From the NCBI RefSeq assembly GCF_023094245.1, contig NZ_JALMEW010000007.1, positions 1 to 64,000 of the forward strand: a DNA stretch of 64,000 nucleotides, in the 5' to 3' direction. Position numbers and translations under genes: made by a program. Below the pieces are notes generated by a model. It did no database searches and was not told the origin of the DNA. It worked only from the letters and a program-made list of their open reading frames with translations. Positions 8,635 to 18,996 of the stretch are shown in pieces (positions within the stretch are counted from its first letter, which is position 1; each line of letters begins with the position of its first letter). This DNA comes from Halomonas getboli (lineage in GTDB: Bacteria; Pseudomonadota; Gammaproteobacteria; Pseudomonadales; Halomonadaceae).

Positions 8635-10356
8635 GTGAGGAAGCTTCTCGACAACATGACCGTGCGGGTCAGCTGGAGCCTGGTGCTGGCGGTGTTCGCC
8701 GCGCTGATCCTGGTGCTCAGCGCCCTGGGTCTCTACTCGGTGCGCTACAGCGAGTCGTCGCTGCGCACGCTCAACCAGGTCAACGTGGACCAGCAGTCCA
8801 CCCTCAACCGCGCCAACTCCCAGATGCTGTTCGCCCAGATGCAGCTGCGCAACCTGCATGCGCGTCTGGCCGAGGCCGTATGGCCGGAGGAGCGGGACGA
8901 GGTCAAGCAGGAAGCCGCCGCGCTGAGCGAGACCTTCGACCGGGTCGAGGCGTCCTTCGACGAGTTCCTGGCGCTGCCGACCCAGGAGGGCCAGGCGGCG
9001 CTGATCGCGCCGATCGATGAGAGCTTCACCGCGCTGATGAACGATGGGCTGAGGCCCCAGCAGCAGGCCCTGGCCTCGGGCAGCGCCCAGGCCTTCGCCG
9101 ACCTGAACGATGAGGTCGATCGTCTCACCGCCACCTTCTATGACGACGCCGTCGCCTTCTTCGAGGCCTCGGAGGCCAACGGCGCCGCCCTCTACAGCGG
9201 CTTCTTCGACAAGTCCGGCCTGCTGAAGGGGCTGATGATCGGCGCCCTGGTCGTCGCCGCCCTGATCATCGTGCTGGTGCTGTGGGGCGTGACGGTCAAC
9301 GTCATCCGCCCGCTCGGCCGGCTGGTCGGCTACTTCGAGCGCATGGAGCAGGGCGACCTGTCCCAGGAGATCCCGCGGCTCGGCAACAACGAGATCGGCC
9401 GCCTCTACGGCTCGCTGGACAAGATGCAGCAGGGCCTGGCCGAGACGGTGGGCAGCGTGCGGGCCAGCGGCGAGTCGATCTTCGAGGGCTCCCGCAGCAT
9501 CGCCAGCGGCAACAACGACCTGTCGTCGCGCACCGAGCAGCAGGCGTCATCGCTGCAGGAGACCGCCTCGAGCATGGAGGAGCTGTCCTCCACCGTGGGG
9601 CAGAACGCCGACAACGCCCAGCAGGCCAGCCGGCTCGCCGTCGAGGCCACGCGCACCGCCGAGGAGGGCGGCCAGGTGGTCGGCGAGGTGGTCTCGACCA
9701 TGCACGAGATCCAGGGCAGCTCGCGCCGCGTCGCCGAGATCATCGGCACCATCGACGCCATCGCCTTCCAGACCAACATCCTGGCGCTCAACGCCTCGGT
9801 GGAGGCGGCCCGGGCCGGCGAGCACGGTCGCGGCTTCGCGGTGGTGGCCCAGGAGGTGCGCAGCCTGGCCAGCCGCTCGGCGGACGCCGCCAGCGAGATC
9901 CGCGGGCTGATCGAGGCCTCGGTGAATCAGGTCGAGGCCGGCACCGAGCGGGTCGACAAGGCCGGCCGGACCATGACCGAGATCGTCGCCGCCGTGCAGC
10001 GGGTCAGCGACATCATGGACGAGATCGCCGCCGCCTCCAGCGAGCAGAGCAACGGCATCAGCCAGGTCAACGACGCCGTCACCCAGATGGACCAGGTGAC
10101 CCAGCAGAACGCCGCCCTGGTGCAGCAGGCGGCCAGCGCCGCCACCCAGCTCGAGGCCGAGGCCGGCCGGCTGCGCGACGCCACCGGGCGCTTCCGCCTG
10201 CGCCAGGGCGACGCCTCGGCGAGCCTCGCGCCGCCGGCGGCCCGCCGGCAGGACGCCGACCTGGCGCGCTGGATGCCGTCGCTGGCGTCCGAGGACGCGC
10301 CGCGCGCTCGGCAGCGACACGATCAAGGCCAGGACGAGGAGTGGGAGTCGTTCTGA
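8635..10356 (+). CDS. Methyl-accepting chemotaxis protein (four-helix-bundle sensor)
   Basis: About 573 residues from the GTG at 8635, preferred because AGGGAG lies 6 nt upstream; a GTG three bases earlier and one at 8587 are alternatives. TM1 near residues 10-32, a periplasmic TarH-like helical bundle (~33-195) with coiled coils, TM2 ([20 protein letters not shown]), HAMP ([16 protein letters not shown]), then the methylation helices and the conserved tip [20 protein letters not shown]. Ends in EWESF, a CheR/CheB-tethering pentapeptide. Likely transcribed with the neighbouring receptor genes (59-bp gap, no terminator). Confidence 0.93.
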   Translation: MRKLLDNMTVRVSWSLVLAVFAALILVLSALGLYSVRYSESSLRTLNQVNVDQQSTLNRANSQMLFAQMQLRNLHARLAEAVWPEERDEVKQEAAALSETFDRVEASFDEFLALPTQEGQAALIAPIDESFTALMNDGLRPQQQALASGSAQAFADLNDEVDRLTATFYDDAVAFFEASEANGAALYSGFFDKSGLLKGLMIGALVVAALIIVLVLWGVTVNVIRPLGRLVGYFERMEQGDLSQEIPRLGNNEIGRLYGSLDKMQQGLAETVGSVRASGESIFEGSRSIASGNNDLSSRTEQQASSLQETASSMEELSSTVGQNADNAQQASRLAVEATRTAEEGGQVVGEVVSTMHEIQGSSRRVAEIIGTIDAIAFQTNILALNASVEAARAGEHGRGFAVVAQEVRSLASRSADAASEIRGLIEASVNQVEAGTERVDKAGRTMTEIVAAVQRVSDIMDEIAAASSEQSNGISQVNDAVTQMDQVTQQNAALVQQAASAATQLEAEAGRLRDATGRFRLRQGDASASLAPPAARRQDADLARWMPSLASEDAPRARQRHDQGQDEEWESF

Positions 10357-10417
10357 CCGCCGCTCCGCATATCGACAATAAATGGCCAGCGCCAAGACAC
10401 GCCGTAGGGAACAGACG

Positions 10418-12598
10418 ATGAGAAACAACCAGCCGATCACCCAGCGGGAAGTCGTCCTCAAGGACGATCACTTCCTGATCTCGCGCACCGACCTCAAGGG
10501 GCGCATCACCTACGCCAACCCGGCCTTCATCGAGGTCAGCGGCTTCCCCCGTGACGAGCTGGTGGGCGCGCCGCACAATCTGGTGCGCCACCCGGATATG
10601 CCGCCGGCGGCCTTCCAGGACCTGTGGGACACCCTGGCGGCCGGCGAGACCTGGCACGGCCTGGTCAAGAACCGCTGCAAGAACGGCGACTACTACTGGG
10701 TCGACGCCAGCGTCTCGCCGATCGTCGAGGACGGCGAGGTGGTGGGCCACGCCTCCATGCGCACCAAGGCCGATCCGGCCGAGATCGAGCTGGCCGAGGC
10801 CGTCTATGCGCGCATGCGCGAGGGCCACAGGACCGGCTATCGCCTCGACAGGGGGCGCCTGGTACGGCGCGGCCTGCGCGGCCGCCTGGCGCGGCTGAAC
10901 CTGAGCAGCATGCGCGCCAAGCTGGTGGCCATGGTGCTGGTGGCGGGCATGCTGCTGGCGGTGGCCGGCGGCCTGGGGCTGTTCGGCATCGACGATGCCG
11001 GCCAGCGCCTGCAGCGCCTGAATCGCGACGGCCTGCAGGATGTGGCGCGGCTGCAGCAGATCGATCAGGTGGTGACCCAGAGCCATCAGGAACTGACCAG
11101 CCGCGAGCCGTTCGAGCTGATCAACCAGCGCGACGAGGTGATCGCCGGCCTCGAGCAGGCCGAGACGCGGCTCGACGCGCTGTGGCAGGCGTATCGTGAC
11201 GGCGGTCGCAACGCGACGTCGGCCGCCGAGGCCTTCGGCGAAGACCTCGCCCACTATCGTCAGGCGGGGCTGGATCATGCCATCGAACTGCTCAACGCCG
11301 ACGACAACTTCAAGGTGTTCTCGGAGCTTCCGCCCCACGCCAAGGAGATGCGCGACTGGGGCGACGGGCTGTCGACCGAGGTCAACGACCTGATCGCCGC
11401 CGAACAGCAGGCGGCCACGGCGCTGGCCGACCAGGCCCAGGCGGCCGAGCGGCGCATGGTGCTGACGCTGGCGGTGATGATGGGGCTCGGGCTGCTGGCG
11501 CTGATCGCGCTGGGCTGGCTGCAGCTGCGGGCGCTGATCCGGCCGCTGCGCTCGGCCGAGCAGTTCACCCTGCAGATCGCCTCCGGCAACCTCGCCGCCA
11601 CCCCGCCGCGCCGGGGCCGGGACGAGGTCGGGCGCATGCTCGGCGCGCTGGAGCTGATGCGCAAGAGCCTGGGCAGCATCGTCGGCGACGTCAGCAAGGG
11701 CGTCGAGCGCGTGGCGCCGGCGGCCCGCGATATCGCCTCCGGCAACGAGGAGCTGGCCTCGCGCACCGAGCAGCAGGCCGCCTCGCTGCAGCAGACCGCC
11801 TCCAGCATGGAGGAAATGACCACCACGGTGCAGCACAACTCCGACAACGCCCAGCAGGCCAGCGGCCTGGCCTCGGACAACGCCTCCCAGACCGCCGAGA
11901 CCGGCGAGTTGATGCAGCAGCTGGTGGGCACCATGGGCGAGATCACCACGGGCTCGAAGAAGATGACCGAGATCATCGACGTCATCGACTCGATCGCCTT
12001 CCAGACCAACATCCTGGCGCTCAACGCCTCGGTGGAGGCGGCGCGGGCCGGCGAGCAGGGCCGCGGCTTCGCCGTGGTGGCCGGCGAGGTGCGCCAGCTG
12101 GCCAGCCGTTCGGCGTCCGCCGCCCAGGAGATCAAGGCGCTGATCGACGGCTCGGCCCGCCAGATCGAGGGCGGCGCGGCGCTGGTCAAGCGCGCCGAGA
12201 GCGCGCTGTCCGAGGTGCTCGAGGCCTCGACCCGGGTCAACGACATCATGGGCGAGATCACCTCGGCCTCGACCGAGCAGAGCAACGGCATCGGCCAGAT
12301 CAACCAGGCGGTGATGGAGATGGATCGGGTGACCCAGCAGAACGCCGAGCGCGTGCAGGCCTCCGCCCAGGCCGCCACCGATCTCGACCAGCAGGCCGCC
12401 GATCTGGCCCAGGCCGTGGCCGCCTTCCGCCTACGCGGCGCCGGCATGGAGCGTGCCCCGGCGCTGGCCGAGCGTCGCGGCGCGGCCACGCGCCAGACGC
12501 TGCCGGCGGCTGCCGCGTCGCGCGCCGAGGCGCCGGCCCGTCCGACGCAACCCCCCACGGCCCAGGACGCGGCCGTGGAGGAATGGGAGGAATTCTGA
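10418..12598 (+). CDS. PAS-domain (Aer-like) methyl-accepting chemotaxis protein
   Basis: About 726 residues from ATG 10418 (TAGGGA upstream). An N-terminal Aer-type PAS domain (~1-125) contains [24 protein letters not shown] and [10 protein letters not shown] membrane segment follows (~175-195, [19 protein letters not shown]), then a periplasmic helical region (~200-335), a second membrane helix, HAMP and the signalling domain with tip [20 protein letters not shown]. Aer-type PAS domains usually hold FAD and report redox or energy state, so an aerotaxis role is likely but unproven. Unlike E. coli Aer, it has a full periplasmic domain. Ends in EWEEF, a probable CheR/CheB tether. cheR follows after one base. 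Confidence 0.93.
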   Translation: MRNNQPITQREVVLKDDHFLISRTDLKGRITYANPAFIEVSGFPRDELVGAPHNLVRHPDMPPAAFQDLWDTLAAGETWHGLVKNRCKNGDYYWVDASVSPIVEDGEVVGHASMRTKADPAEIELAEAVYARMREGHRTGYRLDRGRLVRRGLRGRLARLNLSSMRAKLVAMVLVAGMLLAVAGGLGLFGIDDAGQRLQRLNRDGLQDVARLQQIDQVVTQSHQELTSREPFELINQRDEVIAGLEQAETRLDALWQAYRDGGRNATSAAEAFGEDLAHYRQAGLDHAIELLNADDNFKVFSELPPHAKEMRDWGDGLSTEVNDLIAAEQQAATALADQAQAAERRMVLTLAVMMGLGLLALIALGWLQLRALIRPLRSAEQFTLQIASGNLAATPPRRGRDEVGRMLGALELMRKSLGSIVGDVSKGVERVAPAARDIASGNEELASRTEQQAASLQQTASSMEEMTTTVQHNSDNAQQASGLASDNASQTAETGELMQQLVGTMGEITTGSKKMTEIIDVIDSIAFQTNILALNASVEAARAGEQGRGFAVVAGEVRQLASRSASAAQEIKALIDGSARQIEGGAALVKRAESALSEVLEASTRVNDIMGEITSASTEQSNGIGQINQAVMEMDRVTQQNAERVQASAQAATDLDQQAADLAQAVAAFRLRGAGMERAPALAERRGAATRQTLPAAAASRAEAPARPTQPPTAQDAAVEEWEEF

Positions 12599-12599
12599 C

Positions 12600-13472
12600 G
12601 TGACACAGGACCTGCCCATGCCGGGGCCGGGAAGCTGGGCGGGCGTCGGCCAGTTCGAGCGCGACCTCGACCTGACCGACGCCGACTTCGGCCGCATCCG
12701 CCAGCTCATCTACCAGCGGGCCGGCATCGTGCTGGCCGAGCACAAGCGGGAGATGGTCTACAGCCGGCTGGCCAAGCGGCTGCGCCATCATGGCCTGACG
12801 CGCTTCAGCGACTACCTGGCGCGCCTCGAGCAGCATCCCGATGCCCGCGAGTGGGAGGCCTTCACCAATGCCCTGACCACCAACCTCACGGCCTTCTTCC
12901 GCGAGGCGCACCACTTCCCGCTGCTGGCCGAGCACGTGCGCGAGCGGCGCGGGCCGGTACGGGTGTGGAGCGCGGCGGCGTCCACCGGCGAGGAACCCTA
13001 TTCCATCGCCATGACGCTGACCGAGGCGCTGGGCTCGCGAGCCGGCGACGCCGAGGTGGTGGCCACGGACATCGACACCGAGGCGCTGGAGAAGGCCCGC
13101 GCCGGGGTCTATTCGCTGGAGCAGATCCACAAGCTCGACGAGGCGCGCATCAAGCGTTTCTTCCAGCGCGGCCGCGGCGCCCACGAGGGCCTGGCTCGGG
13201 TGCGCCCGGAGCTCAAGACGATGGTCGACTTCCGCTCGCTCAACCTGCTGGCGCCTTCCTGGGCGCTGCAGGGGCCCTTCGATGCCATTTTCTGCCGCAA
13301 CGTGATGATCTACTTCGACAAGCAGACCCAGGCGCGGATCCTCGAGCGCTTCGCCCCGCTGCTCAAGCCCGACGGCCTGCTGTTCGCCGGGCACTCCGAG
13401 AACTTTTCCTACACCACCCAGGCCTTCCGGCTGCGGGGGCAGACGGTCTACGTGCGTCAGCCTCGCCCGTGA
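12600..13472 (+). CDS. cheR: Chemotaxis protein methyltransferase CheR
   Basis: 290 residues from GTG 12600, which follows a GGAGG site inside the end of the preceding receptor gene; an ATG at 12618 is an alternative. The N-terminal helical domain (ADFGRIRQLIYQRAGI..) is followed by the SAM-binding methyltransferase domain: VWSAAASTGEEPYSIAM, then the acidic VVATDIDTEAL strand, and FDAIFCRNVMIYFD. CheR methylates glutamates in receptor methylation helices using S-adenosylmethionine. It lies directly after a receptor with an EWEEF tether. Confidence 0.96.
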   Translation: MTQDLPMPGPGSWAGVGQFERDLDLTDADFGRIRQLIYQRAGIVLAEHKREMVYSRLAKRLRHHGLTRFSDYLARLEQHPDAREWEAFTNALTTNLTAFFREAHHFPLLAEHVRERRGPVRVWSAAASTGEEPYSIAMTLTEALGSRAGDAEVVATDIDTEALEKARAGVYSLEQIHKLDEARIKRFFQRGRGAHEGLARVRPELKTMVDFRSLNLLAPSWALQGPFDAIFCRNVMIYFDKQTQARILERFAPLLKPDGLLFAGHSENFSYTTQAFRLRGQTVYVRQPRP

Positions 13473-13480
13473 ACGTGCGC

Positions 13481-13507
13481 TAAAGAACCCGCCGCGCCGG
13501 CCGATAG
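13481..13507 (+). promoter_or_regulatory. FliA (sigma-28) promoter for cheB
   Basis: TAAAGAAC (13481-13488), an 11-nt spacer and GCCGATAG (13500-13507) match the consensus TAAAGTTT-N11-GCCGATAA closely, including exact spacing and an intact TAAAG. A start near 13514 would precede cheB, suggesting cheB-mcp-cheY-cheZ as a FliA-dependent unit. Confidence 0.85.
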
Positions 13508-13576
13508 CTTTGCTCATTGGCAGGCGATCGGGCGGCACGTCATCCGCCGCCCGCCCGCATGGAGAGGAGATGCCCC

Positions 13577-14638
13577 TTGAGTGCACCCAGGATCAAGGTG
13601 CTGTGCGTCGATGATTCGGCGCTGATACGCGACCTGCTGACCGAGATCATCAACCAGCAGCCCGATATGGAAGTGGTGGCCGTGGCACCGGACCCGCTGG
13701 TGGCCCGCGACCTGATCAAGCGTCACGACCCCGACGTCATCACCCTGGACGTCGAGATGCCGCGCATGGACGGCCTCGACTTCCTGGAGCGGCTGATGCG
13801 GCTGCGGCCGATGCCGGTGCTGATGGTCTCGTCGCTGACCCAGGCCGGCTCCGAGGTCACGCTGCGCGCGCTGGAGCTCGGGGCGCTGGACTTCGTGGCC
13901 AAGCCGTCGCTGGGCATCCGCCACGGCATGCAGGCCTATGCCGACGAGATCGCCGAGAAGCTGCGCGCCGCCGCGCGCTCGCGGCCGCAGCGCGCCCGCC
14001 GCCGCGATGCGCCGGCGCCGAAGATGCTCAAGGCGCCGCTGGTGTCGAGCGAGAAGCTGATCATCATCGGCGCCTCCACCGGCGGCACCGAGGCGATCCG
14101 CAGCGTGCTGGAGCCGCTGCCGGCGGGCAGCCCGGCGATCCTGATCACCCAGCACATGCCCGGCGGCTTCACGCGCTCCTTCGCCGAGCGCCTCGACCGG
14201 CTGTGCCAGATCACGGTCAAGGAGGCCCAGGACGGCGAGCGCATCCTGCCCGGGCACGCCTACATCGCGCCGGGCGACACCCACCTCAGGCTGGCGCGCA
14301 GCGGCGCCAACTACGTGGCGCGCCTGGACGACGGGCCGCCGGTCAATCGCCACCGCCCGTCGGTGGACGTGCTGTTCCACTCGGCGGCGACCCAGGCCGG
14401 CCGCAACGCCATCGGCGTGCTGCTGACCGGCATGGGCAAGGACGGCGCCGCCGGGCTGCTGGAAATGCGCCAGGCCGGCGCGCCGACCCTGGCCCAGGAC
14501 GAGGCCAGCTGCGTGGTCTTCGGCATGCCGCGGGAGGCCATCGCCCTGGGCGGGGCCGGCGAGGTGGTCGCCCTGGACGAGGTGGCGCCGCGGCTGCTCA
14601 CGCTGGTCGCCGCCTCGGGCCGCGCCCAGCGGGTCTGA
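13577..14638 (+). CDS. cheB: Chemotaxis response regulator protein-glutamate methylesterase CheB
   Basis: 353 residues from TTG 13577, chosen because GGAGAGGAG lies 7 nt upstream and the protein then starts MSAPRIKVL; an in-frame ATG at 13559 would add six residues but has no ribosome-binding site. Receiver domain ~1-125 with acceptor Asp58 ([12 protein letters not shown]) and Lys in FVAKPS; basic linker; CheB methylesterase domain from ~155 with the catalytic Ser at 167 ([11 protein letters not shown]), His in ITQHMPGGF and Asp in GMGKDGAAG. It demethylates and deamidates receptors when phosphorylated by CheA, giving adaptation together with CheR. Confidence 0.95.
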   Translation: MSAPRIKVLCVDDSALIRDLLTEIINQQPDMEVVAVAPDPLVARDLIKRHDPDVITLDVEMPRMDGLDFLERLMRLRPMPVLMVSSLTQAGSEVTLRALELGALDFVAKPSLGIRHGMQAYADEIAEKLRAAARSRPQRARRRDAPAPKMLKAPLVSSEKLIIIGASTGGTEAIRSVLEPLPAGSPAILITQHMPGGFTRSFAERLDRLCQITVKEAQDGERILPGHAYIAPGDTHLRLARSGANYVARLDDGPPVNRHRPSVDVLFHSAATQAGRNAIGVLLTGMGKDGAAGLLEMRQAGAPTLAQDEASCVVFGMPREAIALGGAGEVVALDEVAPRLLTLVAASGRAQRV

Positions 14639-14678
14639 CCCCGATTCTCCACGACTCATCGCCACAGGAGCCGTCACG

Positions 14679-16391
14679 ATGCTCAACGTACTGCGAAACT
14701 TCCGTATCAGCCGGGTCGTCAACGGCGTGCTGGCCTGCTTCCTGCTGCTGCTGGTGGTGGTGGCCGGGCTGGGCTGGATGGCCAGCCGCTCGGCCAGCGA
14801 GACCCTGAGCACCCTCGATCGGATCAACATCGAGCAGCTCAACGAGATCAACCGCGCCGACGCCCTGCTGACCGGCGCCCTGGTCGACCTGCAGACGGCC
14901 TCCGGCCACTTCCTGATGGGCCGCACCAGCCAGGCCGATGACAGCCTGGCCTCGGCCCGGGATCAGATCGATCGCGCCGAGGCGCGCTACGAACACTACG
15001 CCAGCGTGCCGCGCACGCCCCAGGGCGAGGCCCTCGGCGCGCGCGTCGAGGAGAACTTCGGCGCGGTGCTGGCGCTGGTTCGCCAGGGCTACGAGACCCT
15101 GGACCAGGTCGATACCCAGGGCTTCTCCCAGCTGCGCCAGCGCATGGCCGAGCCCCAGCAGGCGCTGGAAGAGTCCCTGACCGAGTTCGTCCACTACGCC
15201 GGCGGTCGCGGCAACAGCCTGATGGCCGACTATGCCGCCATGGAGCAGCGCTTCAGCCTCATCGGGCTGGCCATCCTGGCGCTGGCCGCGGTGATGCTGG
15301 GGCTGATCTATCTCGCGCTGCGCCGGCTGCTGGTGCTGCCGCTGCGCCAGGCGGTCGGCAACCTCGAACGCATCGCCGAGGCCGACCTGTCCGCGGAGAT
15401 CCGGGTGCTGGGCCGCAACGAGATCGGCCAGCTGTTCGCCGCCATGCGCGACATGCAGGGCAACCTGGCCGCCATCGTCGGCGACGTGCGCCAGGGCAGC
15501 GGCGCCATCCACGGCCGGGCCCGGGAGATCTCCCGCGGCAACGCCGACCTGTCCTCGCGCACCGAGCAGCAGGCGGCCTCGCTGGAGGAAACTGCCTCCA
15601 GCATGGAACAGCTCACCGCCACGGTGCGCCAGAACGCCGACAACTCGCGTCAGGCCAGCGGCCTGGCCCAGGAGGCCACCGGCACCGCCGAGCGCGGCGG
15701 CGAGGTGGTCCAGCAGGTGGTGCAGACCATGCACGGGATCGCCGGCAGCTCGCAGAAGGTCGCCGACATCACCGGCGTGATCGACTCGATCGCCTTCCAG
15801 ACCAACATCCTGGCGCTCAACGCCTCGGTGGAGGCGGCGCGGGCCGGCGAACAGGGCCGCGGCTTCGCCGTGGTGGCCGGCGAGGTGCGCCAGCTGGCCA
15901 GCCGCTCCGCCGACGCCGCCAAGGAGATCAAGGCGCTGATCGACGGCTCGGTGGCCCAGGTGCAGGAGGGCTCGGCGCTGGTCGAGCAGGCCGGCTCGAC
16001 CATGCAGGAAGTGGTCGCCTCGGTGCGCCGGGTGACCGACATCATGGACGAGATCTCGGCCGCCTCTCAGGAACAGAGCGACGGCATCGAGCAGGTCGGC
16101 CAGGCCGTCGGCCAGATGGACCAGGTCACCCAGCAGAACGCCAGCCTGGTGCAGGAGGCGGCCTCCGCCGCCGCCGAGCTCGAGGCCCAGGCCACGCGCC
16201 TGGAGCAGGCCGTGTCGGTGTTCCGCCTGAGCGGCGGCCAGGCGGCGGCGCTGCCGTCGGCCGGCCAGGACGCACCGCCCCGTCAGACACCGGCGCCGCG
16301 CGCCGGGGCCGCACCTCAGTCCCAGGCCCAGCCCGCTCGCCCCGCGCCGCGCGCGGCGGCGACGGCCGAGGACGACTGGGAAGAATTCTGA
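14679..16391 (+). CDS. Methyl-accepting chemotaxis protein (four-helix-bundle sensor)
   Basis: 570 residues. TM1 ([20 protein letters not shown]), a helical periplasmic TarH-like domain (~35-190), TM2 ([20 protein letters not shown]), HAMP ([20 protein letters not shown]), methylation helices and tip [20 protein letters not shown]. The last residues are DDWEEF, a CheR/CheB-tethering pentapeptide after a Pro/Ala-rich linker. A GGAG site precedes the ATG. A 124-nt stretch (15781-15904) differs at one base from 11985-12108 in the PAS receptor gene. The ligand is unknown. Confidence 0.93.
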   Translation: MLNVLRNFRISRVVNGVLACFLLLLVVVAGLGWMASRSASETLSTLDRINIEQLNEINRADALLTGALVDLQTASGHFLMGRTSQADDSLASARDQIDRAEARYEHYASVPRTPQGEALGARVEENFGAVLALVRQGYETLDQVDTQGFSQLRQRMAEPQQALEESLTEFVHYAGGRGNSLMADYAAMEQRFSLIGLAILALAAVMLGLIYLALRRLLVLPLRQAVGNLERIAEADLSAEIRVLGRNEIGQLFAAMRDMQGNLAAIVGDVRQGSGAIHGRAREISRGNADLSSRTEQQAASLEETASSMEQLTATVRQNADNSRQASGLAQEATGTAERGGEVVQQVVQTMHGIAGSSQKVADITGVIDSIAFQTNILALNASVEAARAGEQGRGFAVVAGEVRQLASRSADAAKEIKALIDGSVAQVQEGSALVEQAGSTMQEVVASVRRVTDIMDEISAASQEQSDGIEQVGQAVGQMDQVTQQNASLVQEAASAAAELEAQATRLEQAVSVFRLSGGQAAALPSAGQDAPPRQTPAPRAGAAPQSQAQPARPAPRAAATAEDDWEEF

Positions 16392-16397
16392 TCACGG

Positions 16398-16417
16398 CCG
16401 GCGGCGAGCCGCCGGCT
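16398..16417 (+). other. Perfect GC hairpin between receptor gene and cheY
   Basis: GCCGGCGGC and GCCGCCGGC flank a 2-nt spacer, forming a strong stem without a T-run. It is probably an mRNA-stabilising or partially terminating structure within the operon. Confidence 0.45.
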
Positions 16418-16458
16418 CCGCAACGCAATCGTCACGACGAGTCAAGAGAGGATCCCCG

Positions 16459-16848
16459 ATGGCGGACAAGAACATGAGCATCCTGGTGGTGGATGACTTC
16501 CCGACCATGCGCCGCATCGTGCGCAGCCTGCTCAAGGAACTGGGCTTCACCAACGTCGAGGAGGCCGAGGACGGTCAGGATGCCCTGAACAAGCTCAAGG
16601 GCGGCGGCTTCGAGTTCGTGGTCTCCGACTGGAACATGCCGAACCTGGACGGCCTGGAGATGCTCAAGCAGATCCGCGCCGACGATGGCCTCAAGGAGCT
16701 GCCGGTGCTGATGGTCACCGCCGAGGCCAAGAAGGAGAACATCATCGCCGCCGCTCAGGCCGGGGCCAGCGGCTACGTGGTCAAGCCCTTCACCTCGGCG
16801 ACCCTCGAGGAAAAGCTCAACAAGATCTTCGAGAAGCTGGGCATGTGA
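16459..16848 (+). CDS. cheY: Chemotaxis response regulator CheY
   Basis: 129 residues with every E. coli CheY signature at the same positions: acidic pair Asp12/Asp13, phospho-acceptor Asp57 ([13 protein letters not shown]), Thr87 in [11 protein letters not shown] and Lys109 in YVVKPFT. Phosphorylated CheY binds FliM and changes motor rotation. AGAGAGGAT lies just upstream of the ATG. Followed by a strong hairpin and cheZ. Confidence 0.97.
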   Translation: MADKNMSILVVDDFPTMRRIVRSLLKELGFTNVEEAEDGQDALNKLKGGGFEFVVSDWNMPNLDGLEMLKQIRADDGLKELPVLMVTAEAKKENIIAAAQAGASGYVVKPFTSATLEEKLNKIFEKLGM

Positions 16849-16853
16849 TACCG

Positions 16854-16879
16854 GCCGGGCCCGCTCGCACGGGCCCGGC
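16854..16879 (+). other. Strong hairpin between cheY and cheZ
   Basis: GCCGGGCCCG (16854-16863) pairs perfectly with CGGGCCCGGC (16870-16879) around a 6-nt loop. There is no T-run, and it ends just before the cheZ ribosome-binding site AGGAGAG. It could lower cheZ expression relative to cheY or stabilise the cheY message. Confidence 0.45.
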
Positions 16880-16893
16880 AAGCAGGAGAGGCG

Positions 16894-17604
16894 ATGATGA
16901 GCAGCGAGACGCAGCCTGGCGACTATCAGGCGAACGGAGACGAACTGGTCCAGCGCATCGGCCACCTGACGCGCATGCTGCGCGACAGCATGCGCGAGCT
17001 GGGGCTGGACAAGGAGATCGAGCGGGCCGCGGACGCGATTCCCGACGCTCGCGATCGCCTGAGCTATGTGGCGACCATGACCGAGCAGGCGGCGGAGCGA
17101 GCGCTCAACGCCATCGATCGTGCCCAGCCGCTGCAGGACCGCCTCAGCGAAGGCGCCGAGGCGCTGGATGCGCGCTGGGCGGAGTGGTTCGCCGAGCCCA
17201 AGGAGCTCGACGAGGCCCGCGAGCTGGTCAAGGACACCCGCGGCTACCTGGCCGAGGTGCCCCAGACGGTCCAGGCCACTCACAAGGAGCTGCTCGAGAT
17301 CATGATGGCCCAGGACTTCCAGGACCTGACCGGCCAGGTGATCAAGAAGATGATGGACGTCATCCGCGAGATCGAGAGCCAGCTGGTGCAGGTGCTGATC
17401 GACAGCGTGCCCCAGGGCGAGACCCGCGACGACATGCAGCGCCGCGCCGACGGCCAGCGCGAGGCCGAGGCCAGGAAGCGTGACGAGGCCAGCAAGCGCA
17501 GCGAGGACGGCCTGCTCAACGGCCCGCAGATGAAGCCCGAGGCCGAGGACGTGGTGGCCGACCAGGATCAGGTCGACGACCTGCTCGACCAGCTGGGGTT
17601 CTGA
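16894..17604 (+). CDS. cheZ: CheY-P phosphatase CheZ
   Basis: 236 residues, a long helical protein with the CheZ active-site block [16 protein letters not shown] (the E. coli catalytic Gln147 and Asp143 are in the same block). The C-terminal CheY-binding peptide is at the very end ([13 protein letters not shown]). CheZ speeds dephosphorylation of CheY-P. Starts at ATG 16894 with AGGAGAG upstream; a second ATG follows immediately. Likely the last gene of a cheB-mcp-cheY-cheZ unit, given the hairpin after its stop. Confidence 0.96.
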   Translation: MMSSETQPGDYQANGDELVQRIGHLTRMLRDSMRELGLDKEIERAADAIPDARDRLSYVATMTEQAAERALNAIDRAQPLQDRLSEGAEALDARWAEWFAEPKELDEARELVKDTRGYLAEVPQTVQATHKELLEIMMAQDFQDLTGQVIKKMMDVIREIESQLVQVLIDSVPQGETRDDMQRRADGQREAEARKRDEASKRSEDGLLNGPQMKPEAEDVVADQDQVDDLLDQLGF

Positions 17605-17615
17605 GTCATCGCCGA

Positions 17616-17639
17616 AAAGGCCTGCGTGCGCCGGCCTTT
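17616..17639 (+). terminator. Hairpin terminator after cheZ
   Basis: AAAGGCC (17616-17622) and GGCCTTT (17633-17639) flank a 10-nt loop. A-tract and T-tract on either side make it resemble a bidirectional-type terminator, although the T-run is only three bases. Confidence 0.6.
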
Positions 17640-17764
17640 CGGCCGATGACCGGTAGGTGATGGGAGCGCCCTGGCGCTCCCTCCGCCGTGCTTTCTTCCC
17701 GCTTCCCCTTTCCGGCAAGCGGCCGAGGCGCGTGGATAAGCCCACGAAAATCGGCCCTTTTCGC

Positions 17765-17795
17765 CTGACCGTTCCTTCCTTCCTCCCCGGATAAT
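17765..17795 (+). promoter_or_regulatory. Possible promoter for flhB operon
   Basis: A -10-like GATAAT (17790-17795) lies 28 bp before the flhB ATG with a weak -35-like CTGACC (17765-17770, 19-nt spacer). A FlhDC-dependent promoter is expected here and would not need a good -35. This gap (17605-17823) holds nothing else recognisable apart from the terminator. Confidence 0.3.
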
Positions 17796-17823
17796 GGCCA
17801 GGGTGCGCACGAGTGCCCGGTGA

Positions 17824-18996
17824 ATGGCCATGGCCGACGACAGCAGCGACGACGAGAAGACAGAAGACGCCACGCCCCGACGCCTGGAAAAGGCGCGCGA
17901 GGAGGGCCAGGTGGCCCGTTCCCGGGAGCTGGCCACCTTCCTGCTGCTGCTCGGCGGCGTGATCGGTCTCGGCACCCTGGGCAGCACGCTCTTCGAGCTG
18001 CTCGGCGGCATCATGGAGCAGGCCTTCCTGTTCGAGCGCCGTCAGGCCATGCAGACCATACCGATGCTGGTCCAGGCCCTGACGCTGGGGCAGCGCGCCC
18101 TGGTCGGCCTGCTGCCGCTGCTGCTGCTGCTGGCGGTGATCGCCCTGGTGGCGCCGGCGCTGCTCGGCGGCTGGGTGATCTCGGCCAAGTCGCTCAAGCC
18201 CCAGCTCGGCAAGCTCAACCCGCTCAAGGGACTCAAGCGCATGCTGGGCGTCCAGGCGCTGGTGGAGCTCTCCAAGGCCATCGCCAAGGCGCTGCTGGTG
18301 GGCAGCGTGGGCGTGGCCTACCTCTACCTGCATCGCGGCGACTTCATGGCGCTGATGAGCATGCCGGTCCACCAGGCCCTGGCGCGGGCCATGTGGATGG
18401 CCGCCGAGGCCTGCGGGCTGATGGTGCTGACCCTGCTGGTGGTGATCCTGATCGACGTGCCCTACCAGCTATGGAACCACGCCAAGCAGCTGCGCATGTC
18501 CAAGGACGAGGTCAAGCGCGAGCACAAGGAGTCCGAGGGCGATCCTCAGGTCAAGGGCCGCATCCGCCAGCAGCAGCAGGCCATGGCCCGCGGGCGGATG
18601 ATGAGCCAGGTGCCGGAGGCCGACGTGGTGATCACCAACCCCACGCACTATGCCGTGGCGCTGAAGTACGAACAGACCGGCATGAGCGCGCCGCGGGTGG
18701 TGGCCAAGGGCACCGACGCCGTGGCGGCGCGCATCCGCGAGGTGGCCGAGGAGGCCGGGGTGCCGCGCCTGGAGGCGCCGCCACTGGCGCGCTCGCTCTA
18801 CCACCACGTGGACCTGGAGGCCGAGATTCCGGCCGACCTCTACACCGCGGTGGCCGAGGTGCTGGCCTGGGCCTTCGGCCTCAAGCGCGTGGCCGAGGAG
18901 GGCGGCGAGGCCCCGCCGACCCCCGAGAACCTGCCGATTCCGGACGCCGTGGCGGCGCCGGGGCCGGACGATGACACCGACGAGGCACGAGCATGA
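17824..18996 (+). CDS. flhB: Flagellar type III export switch protein FlhB
   Basis: 390 residues. A charged N-terminus (EDATPRRLEKAREEGQVARS), four membrane segments between ~30 and ~215, and a cytoplasmic domain with the autocleavage motif NPTH (VVITNPTHYAVALKY) followed by APRVVAKG. FlhB is part of the export gate and, after cleavage, switches export specificity with FliK. Starts at ATG 17824 (a second ATG is at 17830). flhA overlaps by 4 nt. Confidence 0.97.
   Translation: MAMADDSSDDEKTEDATPRRLEKAREEGQVARSRELATFLLLLGGVIGLGTLGSTLFELLGGIMEQAFLFERRQAMQTIPMLVQALTLGQRALVGLLPLLLLLAVIALVAPALLGGWVISAKSLKPQLGKLNPLKGLKRMLGVQALVELSKAIAKALLVGSVGVAYLYLHRGDFMALMSMPVHQALARAMWMAAEACGLMVLTLLVVILIDVPYQLWNHAKQLRMSKDEVKREHKESEGDPQVKGRIRQQQQAMARGRMMSQVPEADVVITNPTHYAVALKYEQTGMSAPRVVAKGTDAVAARIREVAEEAGVPRLEAPPLARSLYHHVDLEAEIPADLYTAVAEVLAWAFGLKRVAEEGGEAPPTPENLPIPDAVAAPGPDDDTDEARA

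Noticed and set aside
17642..17649. GCCGATGA resembling a FliA -10 before flhB
   Set aside because: No matching -35 at the correct distance, and the bases are next to the cheZ terminator hairpin.
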